Positions 20,049-28,651 of a stretch of DNA of 64,000 nucleotides are shown here, in pieces. Under the pieces are notes generated by a model, which was not told where the DNA came from, searched no databases, and saw only the letters and a program-made list of their open reading frames with translations. Location of the stretch: the NCBI RefSeq assembly GCF_019721995.1, contig NZ_BLYC01000004.1, positions 62,001 to 126,000 on the forward strand, read 5' to 3'. Positions within the stretch are counted from its first letter, which is position 1; every line of letters begins with the position of its first letter. A program made the translations under genes and the position numbers. This stretch comes from Bathymodiolus japonicus methanotrophic gill symbiont. Lineage in GTDB: Bacteria > Pseudomonadota > Gammaproteobacteria > Methylococcales > Methylomonadaceae.

Positions 20049-20328
20049 CGCTGAAAATCATGGAAACGGAGCTTAGCGAAGTGGTGATTTTTAGTCCCTG
20101 ATAGGCGACAGGGCAATTCGCTGATTCGACGTGTGCTAGCAGCACGCGAGAGGAGCAAGAATTGCATTCCGAATAGCCGTCCAGCCAGTGAGGTAGTAAT
20201 GACGAAGCGGCTTTTGTGCGTAGTCGTTGCGGACGCAGGGCGTTCAGGGCATCTCCCATCCGCTGCGTAGGTGAACGAATTATGGCGACAGGAGTCCCGG
20301 AATTTCGTGAGGTAGCATGGCGCGCCTG
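20049..20328 (-). repeat. Repeat A, copy in IS E2
   Basis: Full 280 bp. Inserted between ATTAATA and AAGGATG of the transposase (forward sense), with one flanking substitution. Forward 3' flank in this copy AAAG. Confidence 0.92.
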
Positions 20329-20531
20329 TATTAATTCACCTAACTCTTTCAGCTTATCACCAGGATCTGGAAACTCTAGCAATGACGTGATGAACTCAAG
20401 CAGTACATCCATTTGAGACTTGCGCTGTAAGCTTCCTACGGTATACGCAGGTAGTTTACTTTCAATGCGGGCTATTTGCTCTGGGTGAAGGAGAAGGCAA
20501 TGGTCAAACAAAAGACTCAGAATCAGGCCAC

Positions 20532-20826
20532 CGCTGAAAATCAGGGAAACGGAGCCTAAGCGAAGTGATGATTTTTAGTCCGCGATAGCCGTAGGGCCGT
20601 TGTTTTTTCGGAGTCTGAGCGTTAGCGAAGGTGGAGACAAAATAAAAGGCCATCCGACACGGCGTCAAGTCATTTGGAGCCTATGTTCCGACCCCTTGTT
20701 GGGTCGGGACGAGGTGACGAGGACGAATCGGGGCCGCCGGAGGCATAAGTGGTCGCGTTAAGTTTTTGCTGCTTGCTTGGGCTGGGATGCCCAAAACAAG
20801 CTTTCGCAAAAATAGCGACTCCCCGA
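20532..20826 (-). repeat. Repeat C, copy in IS E2 at a deletion junction
   Basis: 295 bp. The two flanks come from positions ~0.7 kb apart in intact IS E. Forward 3' flank GTGG. Confidence 0.9.
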
Positions 20827-21640
20827 AGCGGCTTCGTCCATAAAGGCTTTTTCACCATACAGCGCATCAGCCAGTACGCCTTTAATTTTAATAAGGCTAT
20901 GCGCAACTTTAAACTCTTTTAATAAGCCTAATGCAATCTCTGTTTTGGTCGGGTAGGCACTGTCACGTTCAGGCTTAATAGGCCGATCTTTTTTTGCTAT
21001 ACCGCTCTTTTTCAACCGTTTATCTTCTTTATCCCACTGCTTTAAGGCTGGATCCGGCATATAAAAGAAAAAACCGACAGGCACTGTAATGGATGAGGTA
21101 ACTAGCAGCAATAATACTATCGTTTGTCCATTAACATACCCGCCGGAGCCTTTGTGTTTCTGCTTGTAAACCTTATAAATACGTTTTGTAGACTTAGATC
21201 GTGCTCGGTCTGATTCATCAAAGGCCAACACACCTTCAGTAATGCCATAACGTTTTAAAATTAAGACCACACTCACCCGTAGCAACCAGTCCCAGGGTAT
21301 ACTTGCTTTACGAAACACCCTGGATAATACGGCTACTTTGCAATCTCCAAGGCTTGCTCGCTCAAACTTAGCCCAGCAAACAGAGTTCATTAGCAGTATG
21401 CCCGTTAAACAAGTGCCCAACCAAGCGGCTTGAATCCGTGTCAAAGCGGCTCCGAGTTTTAGCTGATTGAGCGCATCATTTAAATCGTCAATATAGCTTT
21501 GGATAAAGGTGGCTGGGGCATTCATTAACATGGGCTTACACCGATAAAATTACAACAACCTCAGAATACCTGATTTTACCTTCTCAATATCAAAAACTTG
21601 AACATCGAGTATTAGGAATGAGCGCATTTCTTACTTGCTG

Positions 21641-22111
21641 CTAAGATACCGAGCCTACATAAATATTATGCTGCTGACTATGCAAATTCAGTAACAGCTC
21701 GGCAAAAAAAATAGGTGAAATGGTATGCTGCGATAGTTCCTTAACCGGCAGCCATTCAACCCCGACCTGATGCTTGTCAGGATCAGGCCCAGAAGCTGGA
21801 ATATAGTTATCGGGTGTCTGGCATTGAATTAATACTTCTAGCTGATGGCGGGTATAGGGCTCTGGGTCAAACTTGGGGATAAAGAAATCAGCAATATGCA
21901 GCACATCAAAAGCATCTACGGCGGTATTGATTTCTTCTAGACATTCTCTAATAACCGCCTGATGCAAGGTCTCTCCCGATTCCAAAGCGCCGCCGGGTAA
22001 AGTGTAGCGTACACCTTCGTCCTGGCTGTCTTTTTTGATTAATAGGATGTTACCATTTTGCACAATAACCGCGCGTACCGTTATGCGTATGCCTGACTGT
22101 AATTTATCCAT
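21641..22111 (-). CDS. NUDIX hydrolase
   Basis: 156 residues with a complete Nudix box starting GGALESGETLHQ and ending RECLEEIN (pattern GX5EX7REUXEEXGU). The enzyme hydrolyses a nucleoside diphosphate linked to another moiety; the substrate cannot be told from sequence. Nothing suggests a signal peptide. It lies alone, 32 bp from the end of IS E2, and before the inversion it neighboured the ubiD operon end. Confidence 0.85.
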   Translation of the reverse strand: MDKLQSGIRITVRAVIVQNGNILLIKKDSQDEGVRYTLPGGALESGETLHQAVIRECLEEINTAVDAFDVLHIADFFIPKFDPEPYTRHQLEVLIQCQTPDNYIPASGPDPDKHQVGVEWLPVKELSQHTISPIFFAELLLNLHSQQHNIYVGSVS

Positions 22112-22188
22112 TTGTCTAGTTGAGTGCTTGGGCGAAAGCCACGCCCTACCGATCGGATCTGAATAGCTTAAAGATTACCAGTGCTGCA

Positions 22189-22668
22189 CTAGTGATTACA
22201 ACCAGCGCCATGGATATGGCCATGTTCGATTTCAGTTGCAGTCGCTGGACGGATATCCATTACTTCAACGTCAAATGTTAATTGTTCGCCCGCTAGGGGA
22301 TGGTTGCCGTCTATAGTGATATTGTCGCCGTCAATCTCAGTAACAGTCACAATGGCAGGGCCGTTACTTGAGTCAGCCTGGAATTGCATGCCGACTTCAA
22401 CTTTATCCATGCCCTGGAACATGTCTTTAGAGACGGTTTGCATTTGCGCTTCATTGTGCTCGCCATAAGCATCAGCTGCTTCGATAGTCACCGTTAATTT
22501 ATCGCCGACAGATGTCTCACTTAATGCTCTTTCAAGACCTGGAATAATGTTTCCTGCACCTTGTAAATAGCTTAGAGGTTCGCCACCAATAGAGCTACCC
22601 AGCTTTTCACCCGCTTTGTTAGTTAGCGTGTAATGGATAGCAACAACAGGATTTTCAGTATTTTTCAT
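22189..22668 (-). CDS. slyD: FKBP-type peptidyl-prolyl isomerase, SlyD-like
   Basis: 159 residues. The N-terminal FKBP half-domain (VAIHYTLTNKAGE) is split by an IF insert (AYGEHNEAQMQTVSKDMF) as in SlyD, followed by GNHPLAGEQLTFDVEVMDI closing the FKBP domain. A short His-rich tail, EHGHIHGAGCNH, could bind nickel or zinc. The protein is a cytoplasmic chaperone and prolyl isomerase that assists metalloenzyme maturation in the family. It is shorter in the metal tail than E. coli SlyD. FkpB is the alternative call. Confidence 0.8.
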   Translation of the reverse strand: MKNTENPVVAIHYTLTNKAGEKLGSSIGGEPLSYLQGAGNIIPGLERALSETSVGDKLTVTIEAADAYGEHNEAQMQTVSKDMFQGMDKVEVGMQFQADSSNGPAIVTVTEIDGDNITIDGNHPLAGEQLTFDVEVMDIRPATATEIEHGHIHGAGCNH

Positions 22669-22860
22669 GTTTAATAAATGTAAAAAGTTAAAGGAAGGGG
22701 TTTTAGGTGATTTCTGTCAAAGAACATACCGCCTTACGGGGCTTTTGTGCGTATTCTGCGTTGCGACAGCAGTTACATAGAGTGATTATGTGTCTTGTAT
22801 CGCGCCTTGAAGACAAACGAAAACCCTGCGCAATCTGGCGTATTCTTTTCTGGCAATCAC

Positions 22861-23955
22861 CTAAGAATCATCACTTTGTATTGCAAGTTCGGTGAGTGAA
22901 TTAATTAAATCTGTGAAAGTTTCCAGACTATCTGTTCTGACCGTAGCATGAGCAAGTTTGCGTCCTTTGCGCGCGGCTTTATCATATAGATGCAGATGTA
23001 CCTGCTCTAAAGATAATAGTGTTTTGCTTTTAGGGACATTGCCGATAAAATTCTGCATGGCTGCATAGCCTAGAGAATGAGTGGAGCCCAGAGGCATACC
23101 CATAATCGCGCGCAGGTGATTTTCAAACTGGCAGGTTTCGGATCCTTCGATAGTCCAGTGGCCGGAGTTATGTACTCTTGGGGCAAACTCATTGGCAATT
23201 AGTTGGTCACCTACGGCAAACAGCTCCAGTGCTATTGTGCCAACATAATCAAGCGCGTTCAGGATGGCGGTAATATAATTTTCTGCTTGCCCCTGTAATG
23301 GGTCATTTCGGGTGTTTTTAGCCAGACGCAAGATACCTTTATGATGCTCATTTTCAGAGAGTGGGTAGTAGACGGTTTCACCCGCAATATTACGGCTGGC
23401 AATAATAGAAATTTCCCTGTCAAAAGGCACAAAGCCTTCGACTACGCATGAAGCATTATTAACTGCCTGCCATGCCTCAGCTAAATCCTGAGCATTTTTA
23501 AGTACCACCTGGCCTTTGCCATCATAACCAAAGCGGCGTGTTTTAAGAATGGCTGGATAGCCAATCTCCACCATTGCCAGTTGTAATTCATCCAGACTGG
23601 AGACCGCTGCAAATGGTGCGGTAGCAATGCCCAGATCCTGCAAAAATGTTTTTTCAGTAATGCGATCCTGGCCTATCAATAAGGCTCTTCCAGGTGGATA
23701 AACAGGTGTGCTTCGATTGAGAAAGTCGATGATTTCCACCGGCACATTCTCAAATTCATATGTGATAACATCAGACTCTTCTGCAAGCTGAGTTAGCAGC
23801 GTTTTATCAGTGTATTCGCCTATCAGATGCTTACCTATATCAGCAGCGCAGGCAATGGGAGTCGGATCTAAAAAGATAAATTTAAGACCTAAAGGTTTTC
23901 CTGCCAATGCAAGCATCCGGGCTAGTTGCCCGGCACCTAAAATGCCAATAACCAT
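22861..23955 (-). CDS. purK: 5-(carboxyamino)imidazole ribonucleotide synthase PurK
   Basis: 364 residues, an ATP-grasp enzyme converting AIR plus bicarbonate and ATP to N5-CAIR in purine synthesis. Seen: nucleotide-binding N-terminus IGILGAGQLARMLALAG, the KTRRFGYDGKGQ loop, and the ATP-grasp metal site ELFAVGDQLIANEFAPRVHNSGHWT. Its ATG overlaps the PurE stop by one base, so purE and purK are one operon with purE first. The 190 bp between this gene and slyD hold no other recognisable gene. Confidence 0.95.
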   Translation of the reverse strand: MVIGILGAGQLARMLALAGKPLGLKFIFLDPTPIACAADIGKHLIGEYTDKTLLTQLAEESDVITYEFENVPVEIIDFLNRSTPVYPPGRALLIGQDRITEKTFLQDLGIATAPFAAVSSLDELQLAMVEIGYPAILKTRRFGYDGKGQVVLKNAQDLAEAWQAVNNASCVVEGFVPFDREISIIASRNIAGETVYYPLSENEHHKGILRLAKNTRNDPLQGQAENYITAILNALDYVGTIALELFAVGDQLIANEFAPRVHNSGHWTIEGSETCQFENHLRAIMGMPLGSTHSLGYAAMQNFIGNVPKSKTLLSLEQVHLHLYDKAARKGRKLAHATVRTDSLETFTDLINSLTELAIQSDDS

Positions 23956-24449
23956 TACGTAAACTCCCTGGGGTCTGAATTAGCAAGTACTGTCTCGGTT
24001 TGCTGCTGTCGAAATGCATTCAGCGGCGCTTTATATTCAGTGTGTTTGTTAGCAATAATGGCTGCGGCTAACAGTGCCGCATTGGTTGCGCCCGCTTTGC
24101 CGATTGCTAGTGTGCCAACCGGGATTCCTGCAGGCATTTGTGCAATGGATAATAATGAATCCATGCCATTCAGTGCTTTGGATTGCACCGGCACGCCTAA
24201 TACGGGTAAACAGGTTTTTGCTGCGGTCATGCCAGGCAAATGTGCTGCGCCACCTGCGCCTGCAATAATGACTTCCAGGCCTTTGCCCTCCGCGCTTTCT
24301 GCATAGGTAAACAGCTTATCCGGGGTGCGGTGCGCGGAGACAACTTCAACGTCAAAAGGAATGCCTAGTTGTTCTAGTTTTTCAGATGCAAAGCGCATGG
24401 TTTCCCAGTCCGAAGTTGAGCCCATGATAATACCCACTAATGCAGTCAT
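23955..24449 (-). CDS. purE: N5-carboxyaminoimidazole ribonucleotide mutase PurE
   Basis: 164 residues, octameric class I PurE that shifts the carboxyl group of N5-CAIR to give CAIR. Motifs [13 protein letters not shown] (phosphate loop), [10 protein letters not shown] (catalytic His region) and [12 protein letters not shown] are all present. First gene of the purEK operon. The ~230-bp upstream region to 24682 is AT-rich and should hold the promoter, but it is now bordered by an IS E fragment. Confidence 0.95.
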   Translation of the reverse strand: MTALVGIIMGSTSDWETMRFASEKLEQLGIPFDVEVVSAHRTPDKLFTYAESAEGKGLEVIIAGAGGAAHLPGMTAAKTCLPVLGVPVQSKALNGMDSLLSIAQMPAGIPVGTLAIGKAGATNAALLAAAIIANKHTEYKAPLNAFRQQQTETVLANSDPREFT

Positions 24450-24682
24450 GTATGTCCTTTTTATGCAAATAATTAGCTTACGTCGTAGCGATAAAACTGC
24501 TCGTTCGTTAGCAAAAGTAATTGATTATACTTAAGTTTATGACATTTTAAAATACAAGAATGTGCATAAAATTGCAGGAAGCTCAATATTTTGATTAAAA
24601 GCAGGAGGGGCGAGTCGGTATTAAGTCTCTGGGGAGTTGATGTTTTGCAACTTATTGCTAATTTGATTAGATATGTATGGCA

Positions 24683-25120
24683 CTCGATGTTCAAGTTTTT
24701 GATATTGAGAAGGTAAAATCAGGTATTCTGAGGTTGTTGTAATTTTATCGGTGTAATCCCATGTTAATGAATGCCCCAGCCACCTTTATCCAAAGCTATA
24801 TTGACGATTTAAATGATGCGCTCAATCAGCTAAAACCCGGAGCGGCTTTGACACGGATTCAAGCCGCTTGGTTGGGCGCTTGTTTAACGTGCATACTGCT
24901 AATGAACTCTGTTTGCTGGGCTAAGTTTGAGCGAGCAAGCCTTGGAGATTGCAAAGTAGCCGCATTATCCTGGGTGTTTCGTAAAGCAAGTATACCCTGG
25001 GACTGGTTGCTACGGGTGAGTGTGGTCTTAATTCTGAAACGTTATGGCATTACTGAAGGTGTGTTGGCCTTTGATGAATCAGACCGAGCACGATCTAAGT
25101 CTACAAAACGTATTTATAAG
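24683..25120 (+). mobile_element. IS E copy 3, left-end fragment
   Basis: Begins CTCGATGTTCAAG and is cut after codon ~120 by MITE D. The right half is absent. D flanks here (TTTATAAG and TTCTTAATG) do not match, so the loss probably came from recombination between two D copies. Confidence 0.9.
24761..25120 (+). pseudogene. IS E transposase, N-terminal fragment
   Basis: About 120 residues identical to other copies from MLMNAPATFIQSYIDD to LAFDESDRARSKSTKRIYK, containing only the first catalytic Asp. Translation would continue into MITE D for a few codons (LKFPNY) and stop. Confidence 0.9.
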
Positions 25121-25203
25121 CTGAAGTTTCCCAATTATTGAGTGGCTGAAATACACAATGCTGGTGTATCGAGGTTTATTTTAGGTGGTTTTGCCATGTT
25201 TAT

Positions 25204-26736
25204 CATCAGTGTTCCCCTATCAATTGAGGCCGTGAAACTAACCTCGCCACAAGAGAGCTCATAAAGCACTGTAAAGACATTCCTGTTATTATTGCGTTTT
25301 GAACTGCCCGAATGGTATACGAGCTGATACGAGATATTCTTGCCTGGAAAAATAATGGATTCACAAAACGATCTCGTTTTTGGGCCTGTTGCTGCCTAAT
25401 CTCCAGAGCCTCGCTATATTTTTTATCCGATGGATGAATCAATTCTGGCTGTTGTGTTTTTGAAATCTCTTCAAACACGCGCATTAAATTATAGCTCATT
25501 GCAGTCAGGCGCATTTGATCTTCAAGTGAGCGGGTATTGGAAGACCAAGCTTTAGTTTCCTTGAAATTACTTTTAGTGTTATTGAATGTCTTTTCAATCG
25601 TCCATCGTTTGAAATATAGCATGGCAATGGCTCCAGGGTTAATAGTCATTGGCAAGGTTGCCACAAACCGGTAAAGTTTTCCGGTTTCTGGATCACGGTA
25701 ATCCACCACGTTAAATTTGATGCCCTTGTTTTCGTACACACTGTATGCTTCAACTCCTGTATTGATCTCATGCTGGGAGTCAAAAGGGATAGACTCAACC
25801 AGAGTCGCAATTGAATTTTCTTTTAGCATTGAAATCATGTAATTAGCATGTCGTTTCTGCCGATCCCACCAGACAAAGCCGGTGACGGCTTTATCGTAGA
25901 CATAGAGATGTTTCTGAGAGCTGTTATTTCCATTGTTTTGCTTTTCAATATGATCTCGTAACACAGGTATTTCTTGATGTCTCTGAGTTCCGTTTGTCAC
26001 CAGACAAAGAAATCTGAGCAACCCACTTCTGAGATTCAACGCGTAAATCCCCCCGGCCGCATAAACTTTCCCCTTGCTGTTTTTTTCAGTATGGCAGGCA
26101 TGATCAATAAAATGTCTATCCGCTGCTTCTATGGTGTATTCGTCAAGTTCTGGGAATGCTTTAAGATAATCAATGCCTTGCGATAGCAGTGTTTCAGCGT
26201 GAAGATGATAGCTCTGCTGTTCAAATGCCTCAAGGATACTTGTTCGTCTATGCGACTTCAGTGATTTAAAATACGTTGAGTGGGGAAGCAGCTGGCCATA
26301 AATCTGTTCATTGGTTTGGAGGAAATGACGACCACTATCGACTACACTGATACAGCGTAATAACCCAAGGCGAATAAAGTCGATATCCTTCAACTCTGGG
26401 CATGAACGAGCCCACAAAGGATGACGCTCTGCTAACAGGGCACGTTCCATACTTTCATTGCAGTGTTGGTGAATATGTTCAGAGAGTGGTAGGTCTTTAA
26501 GCATGGGTGATATCCGTTTATGAGGTGATTAAAACGGAAATTTTTAGAAAATTTTTTCGGCAATTGCAAGCTTTATTTGAAATTATTTGTTGTTTTTTTA
26601 CGGTGCCTACAGAGTGTCTATTTGCTATTATAAGTGATTAAAATCAAAAAGATGGAAATATTCGAGTGGTGCTACCTTCAGGTAGGTTATAGGCTGCTTT
26701 GTTTAGGTACTTCTTCTTTCAATGGGAACACTGATG
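25204..26736 (-). mobile_element. IS 'F' (IS4-like) copy 2, intact
   Basis: 1533 bp with inverted ends CATCAGTGTTCCC, flanked on both sides by the 8-bp duplication ATGTTTAT inside MITE D. This is the reference copy for the family. Confidence 0.95.
25206..26504 (-). CDS. IS F transposase (IS4-like DDE), intact
   Basis: 432 residues, uninterrupted. The IS4 signature block YFKRWTIEKTFNNTK shows Y-(2)-R-(3)-E-(6)-K spacing. The upstream catalytic Asp candidates are in IEAADRHFIDHACH and HLYVYDKAVTGFVWWDR. Target duplications in this window are 8 bp. A ~230-bp non-coding leader separates the start from the terminus. It is the only complete F copy seen; the other three are interrupted or truncated, so this one could be the source of mobility. 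Confidence 0.9.
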   Translation of the reverse strand: MLKDLPLSEHIHQHCNESMERALLAERHPLWARSCPELKDIDFIRLGLLRCISVVDSGRHFLQTNEQIYGQLLPHSTYFKSLKSHRRTSILEAFEQQSYHLHAETLLSQGIDYLKAFPELDEYTIEAADRHFIDHACHTEKNSKGKVYAAGGIYALNLRSGLLRFLCLVTNGTQRHQEIPVLRDHIEKQNNGNNSSQKHLYVYDKAVTGFVWWDRQKRHANYMISMLKENSIATLVESIPFDSQHEINTGVEAYSVYENKGIKFNVVDYRDPETGKLYRFVATLPMTINPGAIAMLYFKRWTIEKTFNNTKSNFKETKAWSSNTRSLEDQMRLTAMSYNLMRVFEEISKTQQPELIHPSDKKYSEALEIRQQQAQKRDRFVNPLFFQARISRISSYTIRAVQNAIITGMSLQCFMSSLVARLVSRPQLIGEH

Positions 26737-26942
26737 ATGTTTATAGCAAACCCCTACTTAATTCCCCTTAGGCAATAGCATTTGAAACGAATGAAAAGAC
26801 TATTTTTTTCATATAGTTGTAGCATAGTTTCAATTTTACCATAAATAATTATTGGGAAACTTCAGTTCTTAATGTGCAGCGGAAATATATCGAGATAAAA
26901 GACCTGCAGGGACTGCGTAAAATTTACATCGCTTGAGTCATT

Positions 26943-27506
26943 CTACGAGATACGCAGGCATTTTCCATCAAGCGCATTATAGATAGCGGTCGCTTGCTGC
27001 TGATGACCGGTTGCCCCAGCCAGAATATGGATGTTATTTGCATGGAATTTTTCACGTACCGCTAACGCAGAGCGGGCAGGTGTTTGACGGCTGATATTGG
27101 CACTGGTGGAAACAATAGCTCCAGCAAAGTCTGCACATAATCGCTGCACCAAGGGGTGCGCGCTAACCCGGACAGCCAGTGACGTATGTGCTCCGCTTAA
27201 ATAAGCGGGTACCCAGGCTTGTGCAGGAATGATCCAGGTAATGGGACCCGGCCAGCTGGGCATAATACGCGCTAACATTTCTGTACTTGGCTTAATAAAA
27301 GGCTGCAGTTGAGAAAAATCGGATGCAATCAGAATCAGGCCTTTATGTACAGGGCGTTGCTTAATGCTTAATAAATGCATGACAGCGGCTTCATTCAGCG
27401 GGTCGCAACCTAAGCCATAGATAGCCTCGGTAGGGTAGGCAATGACTTTTCCCTGCTTCAGCGCATGGCTAGTCATGCGTATTTTTAATTGTGAATGAAA
27501 AGTCAT
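26943..27506 (-). CDS. tsaC: Threonylcarbamoyl-AMP synthase TsaC
   Basis: 187 residues, the single-domain Sua5/YrdC form. It makes threonylcarbamoyl-AMP from Thr, bicarbonate and ATP for the t6A37 modification of ANN-decoding tRNAs. YrdC motifs: YPTEAIYGLGCDP, SIKQRPVHKGLIL (KxR-type substrate binding), and VSTSANIS near residue 137. Its start overlaps the end of lgt by 4 bp, indicating a two-gene operon. Confidence 0.92.
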   Translation of the reverse strand: MTFHSQLKIRMTSHALKQGKVIAYPTEAIYGLGCDPLNEAAVMHLLSIKQRPVHKGLILIASDFSQLQPFIKPSTEMLARIMPSWPGPITWIIPAQAWVPAYLSGAHTSLAVRVSAHPLVQRLCADFAGAIVSTSANISRQTPARSALAVREKFHANNIHILAGATGHQQQATAIYNALDGKCLRIS

Positions 27507-28276
27507 AGCTTTTTCGCGCGGTAAAGGATATAGATGCCGACCAGCACAAAGGGAATGCTGAGCATTTGCCCGGTGCTAATCCATAAATCGGTAGCATAAT
27601 GCACCAGGCTATCTTTATAAAACTCCAGGATAAAGCGCGTGCTAAAAATAAGTATTAAAAACCAGTCGCATAAGCGTCCCCTAAAATCGAAAGTAGGGCT
27701 GTTTTTATACAGATACAATAAGAACAGAAAAATACCTGCATAGCTTATTGCTTCGTATAGTTGTACCGGGTGTCTGGGGGTATTATCCAGCCGCTTAAAG
27801 ATAACCGCCCAGGCAGCATTAGTCGCAGTTCCGGTAATTTCGGAGTTTAAGAAATTACCGATACGTACCAGGCAGCCGCTTAGCGATGCGGCAATCGCTG
27901 CCCTGTCCAGAATCCAGAAATAATTAAAGCTGGCTTTACGCTGATAAATATACAGTGAAATTAACACTCCGAACACGCCACCATGACTTGCCAGTCCCCC
28001 TTCCCAAATGGCAATAATCTTTTGTGGTTCGGCAAAATAATAGCCCGGATTATAAAATAAGATATGCCCCAGTCTAGCGCCTATAATTGAGCCGCCTATA
28101 CAATACCAGAGCAAGCGATCTACATCTTCCGCTGTACCTAATTCACGCAGATAAACCCAGTGCATAAATAAATAATTACTGAGTAATGCGAGCGCAAACA
28201 TGGCGCCATACCAATGTATGCGTAGGTATTTAAAGCTGGCTAAGACAGGATCAAAGTCCCAGATAAAATAGTCCAT
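27503..28276 (-). CDS. lgt: Prolipoprotein diacylglyceryl transferase
   Basis: 257 residues with seven membrane spans. Lgt transfers diacylglycerol from phosphatidylglycerol to the lipobox Cys of prolipoproteins. The family signature GCLVRIGNFLNSEITG contains the essential Arg and Asn, and RHPVQLYEA the conserved region after it. HWYGAMFALAL in the first span matches Lgt. It is first in the lgt-tsaC operon. A remnant of MITE D lies 33 bp upstream and may have affected the promoter. Confidence 0.95.
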   Translation of the reverse strand: MDYFIWDFDPVLASFKYLRIHWYGAMFALALLSNYLFMHWVYLRELGTAEDVDRLLWYCIGGSIIGARLGHILFYNPGYYFAEPQKIIAIWEGGLASHGGVFGVLISLYIYQRKASFNYFWILDRAAIAASLSGCLVRIGNFLNSEITGTATNAAWAVIFKRLDNTPRHPVQLYEAISYAGIFLFLLYLYKNSPTFDFRGRLCDWFLILIFSTRFILEFYKDSLVHYATDLWISTGQMLSIPFVLVGIYILYRAKKL

Positions 28277-28309
28277 AGGGGGGGAGGAGGGGGTGTTGAG
28301 ATTATTATT

Positions 28310-28343
28310 AATTTTACCATAAATAATTATTGGGAAACTTCAG
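28310..28343 (+). repeat. MITE D, 34-bp right-end remnant
   Basis: Only the terminus of D (AATTTTACCAT to AAACTTCAG) is left, next to an A/T-rich stretch in the lgt upstream region. Confidence 0.8.
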
Positions 28344-28651
28344 TAGTAAGTACTTCATGACCTTCATGGTATTAAGTTTTTTACTTTACTCTTCCACCGC
28401 AAAATCTACGATGTCTTTTAGCATAATGTTCATCTTTTCGGCAAAGGCATTAAGCTCCGGGTTATCAGTATCGGTGGGCATTAAGTGAGTACGCACGATG
28501 GTTTTTCCGTTGAATTCATATGTCACTATATTGCACGGCATAAAGCGTACCGCATGGGGCGACATTAGTAACACTCGATGTTCAAGTTTCTGATATTGAG
28601 AAGGTAAAATCAGGTATTCTGAGGTTGTTGTAATTTTATCGGTGTAAGCCC

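Larger units (their letters stand above)
19947..21531 (-). pseudogene. IS E transposase, deleted and interrupted
   Basis: The N-terminal part runs from 21531 to GEKAFMDEAA. Repeat C then replaces everything up to 'RGLILSLLFDHCLLLHP', so the Y-R-E-K block is lost. A second repeat (A) cuts the C-terminal part after LGELI. The sequence at the left C junction (CGCT/AAAG in the intact gene) and at the right one (AGCC/GTGG) are both legal C target sites. Two former C insertions that recombined with each other would explain the deletion. Confidence 0.85.
19901..21609 (-). mobile_element. IS E copy 2, carrying A and C with a deletion
   Basis: Ends CTCGATGTTTAAG and CTTGAACATCGAG. Flanks TGTTA (left) and TATTA (right) do not match each other but pair with those of IS E1. 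Contains A at 20049-20328 and C at 20532-20826. About 0.7 kb of transposase is missing at C. Confidence 0.92.
25121..26865 (+). repeat. MITE D split by IS F2
   Basis: Left part 25121-25203 and right part 26737-26865, separated by IS F2. The D 9-bp flanks differ on the two sides. Immediately to the right, 26866-26938 reads as the end of an unknown + strand gene (LNVQRKYIEIKDLQGLRKIY, then stop), truncated by the D event. Confidence 0.9.

Noticed and set aside
22707-22895. Possible small gene between slyD and purK
   Set aside because: 62 codons, no recognisable motif, overlaps the end of purK on the opposite strand.
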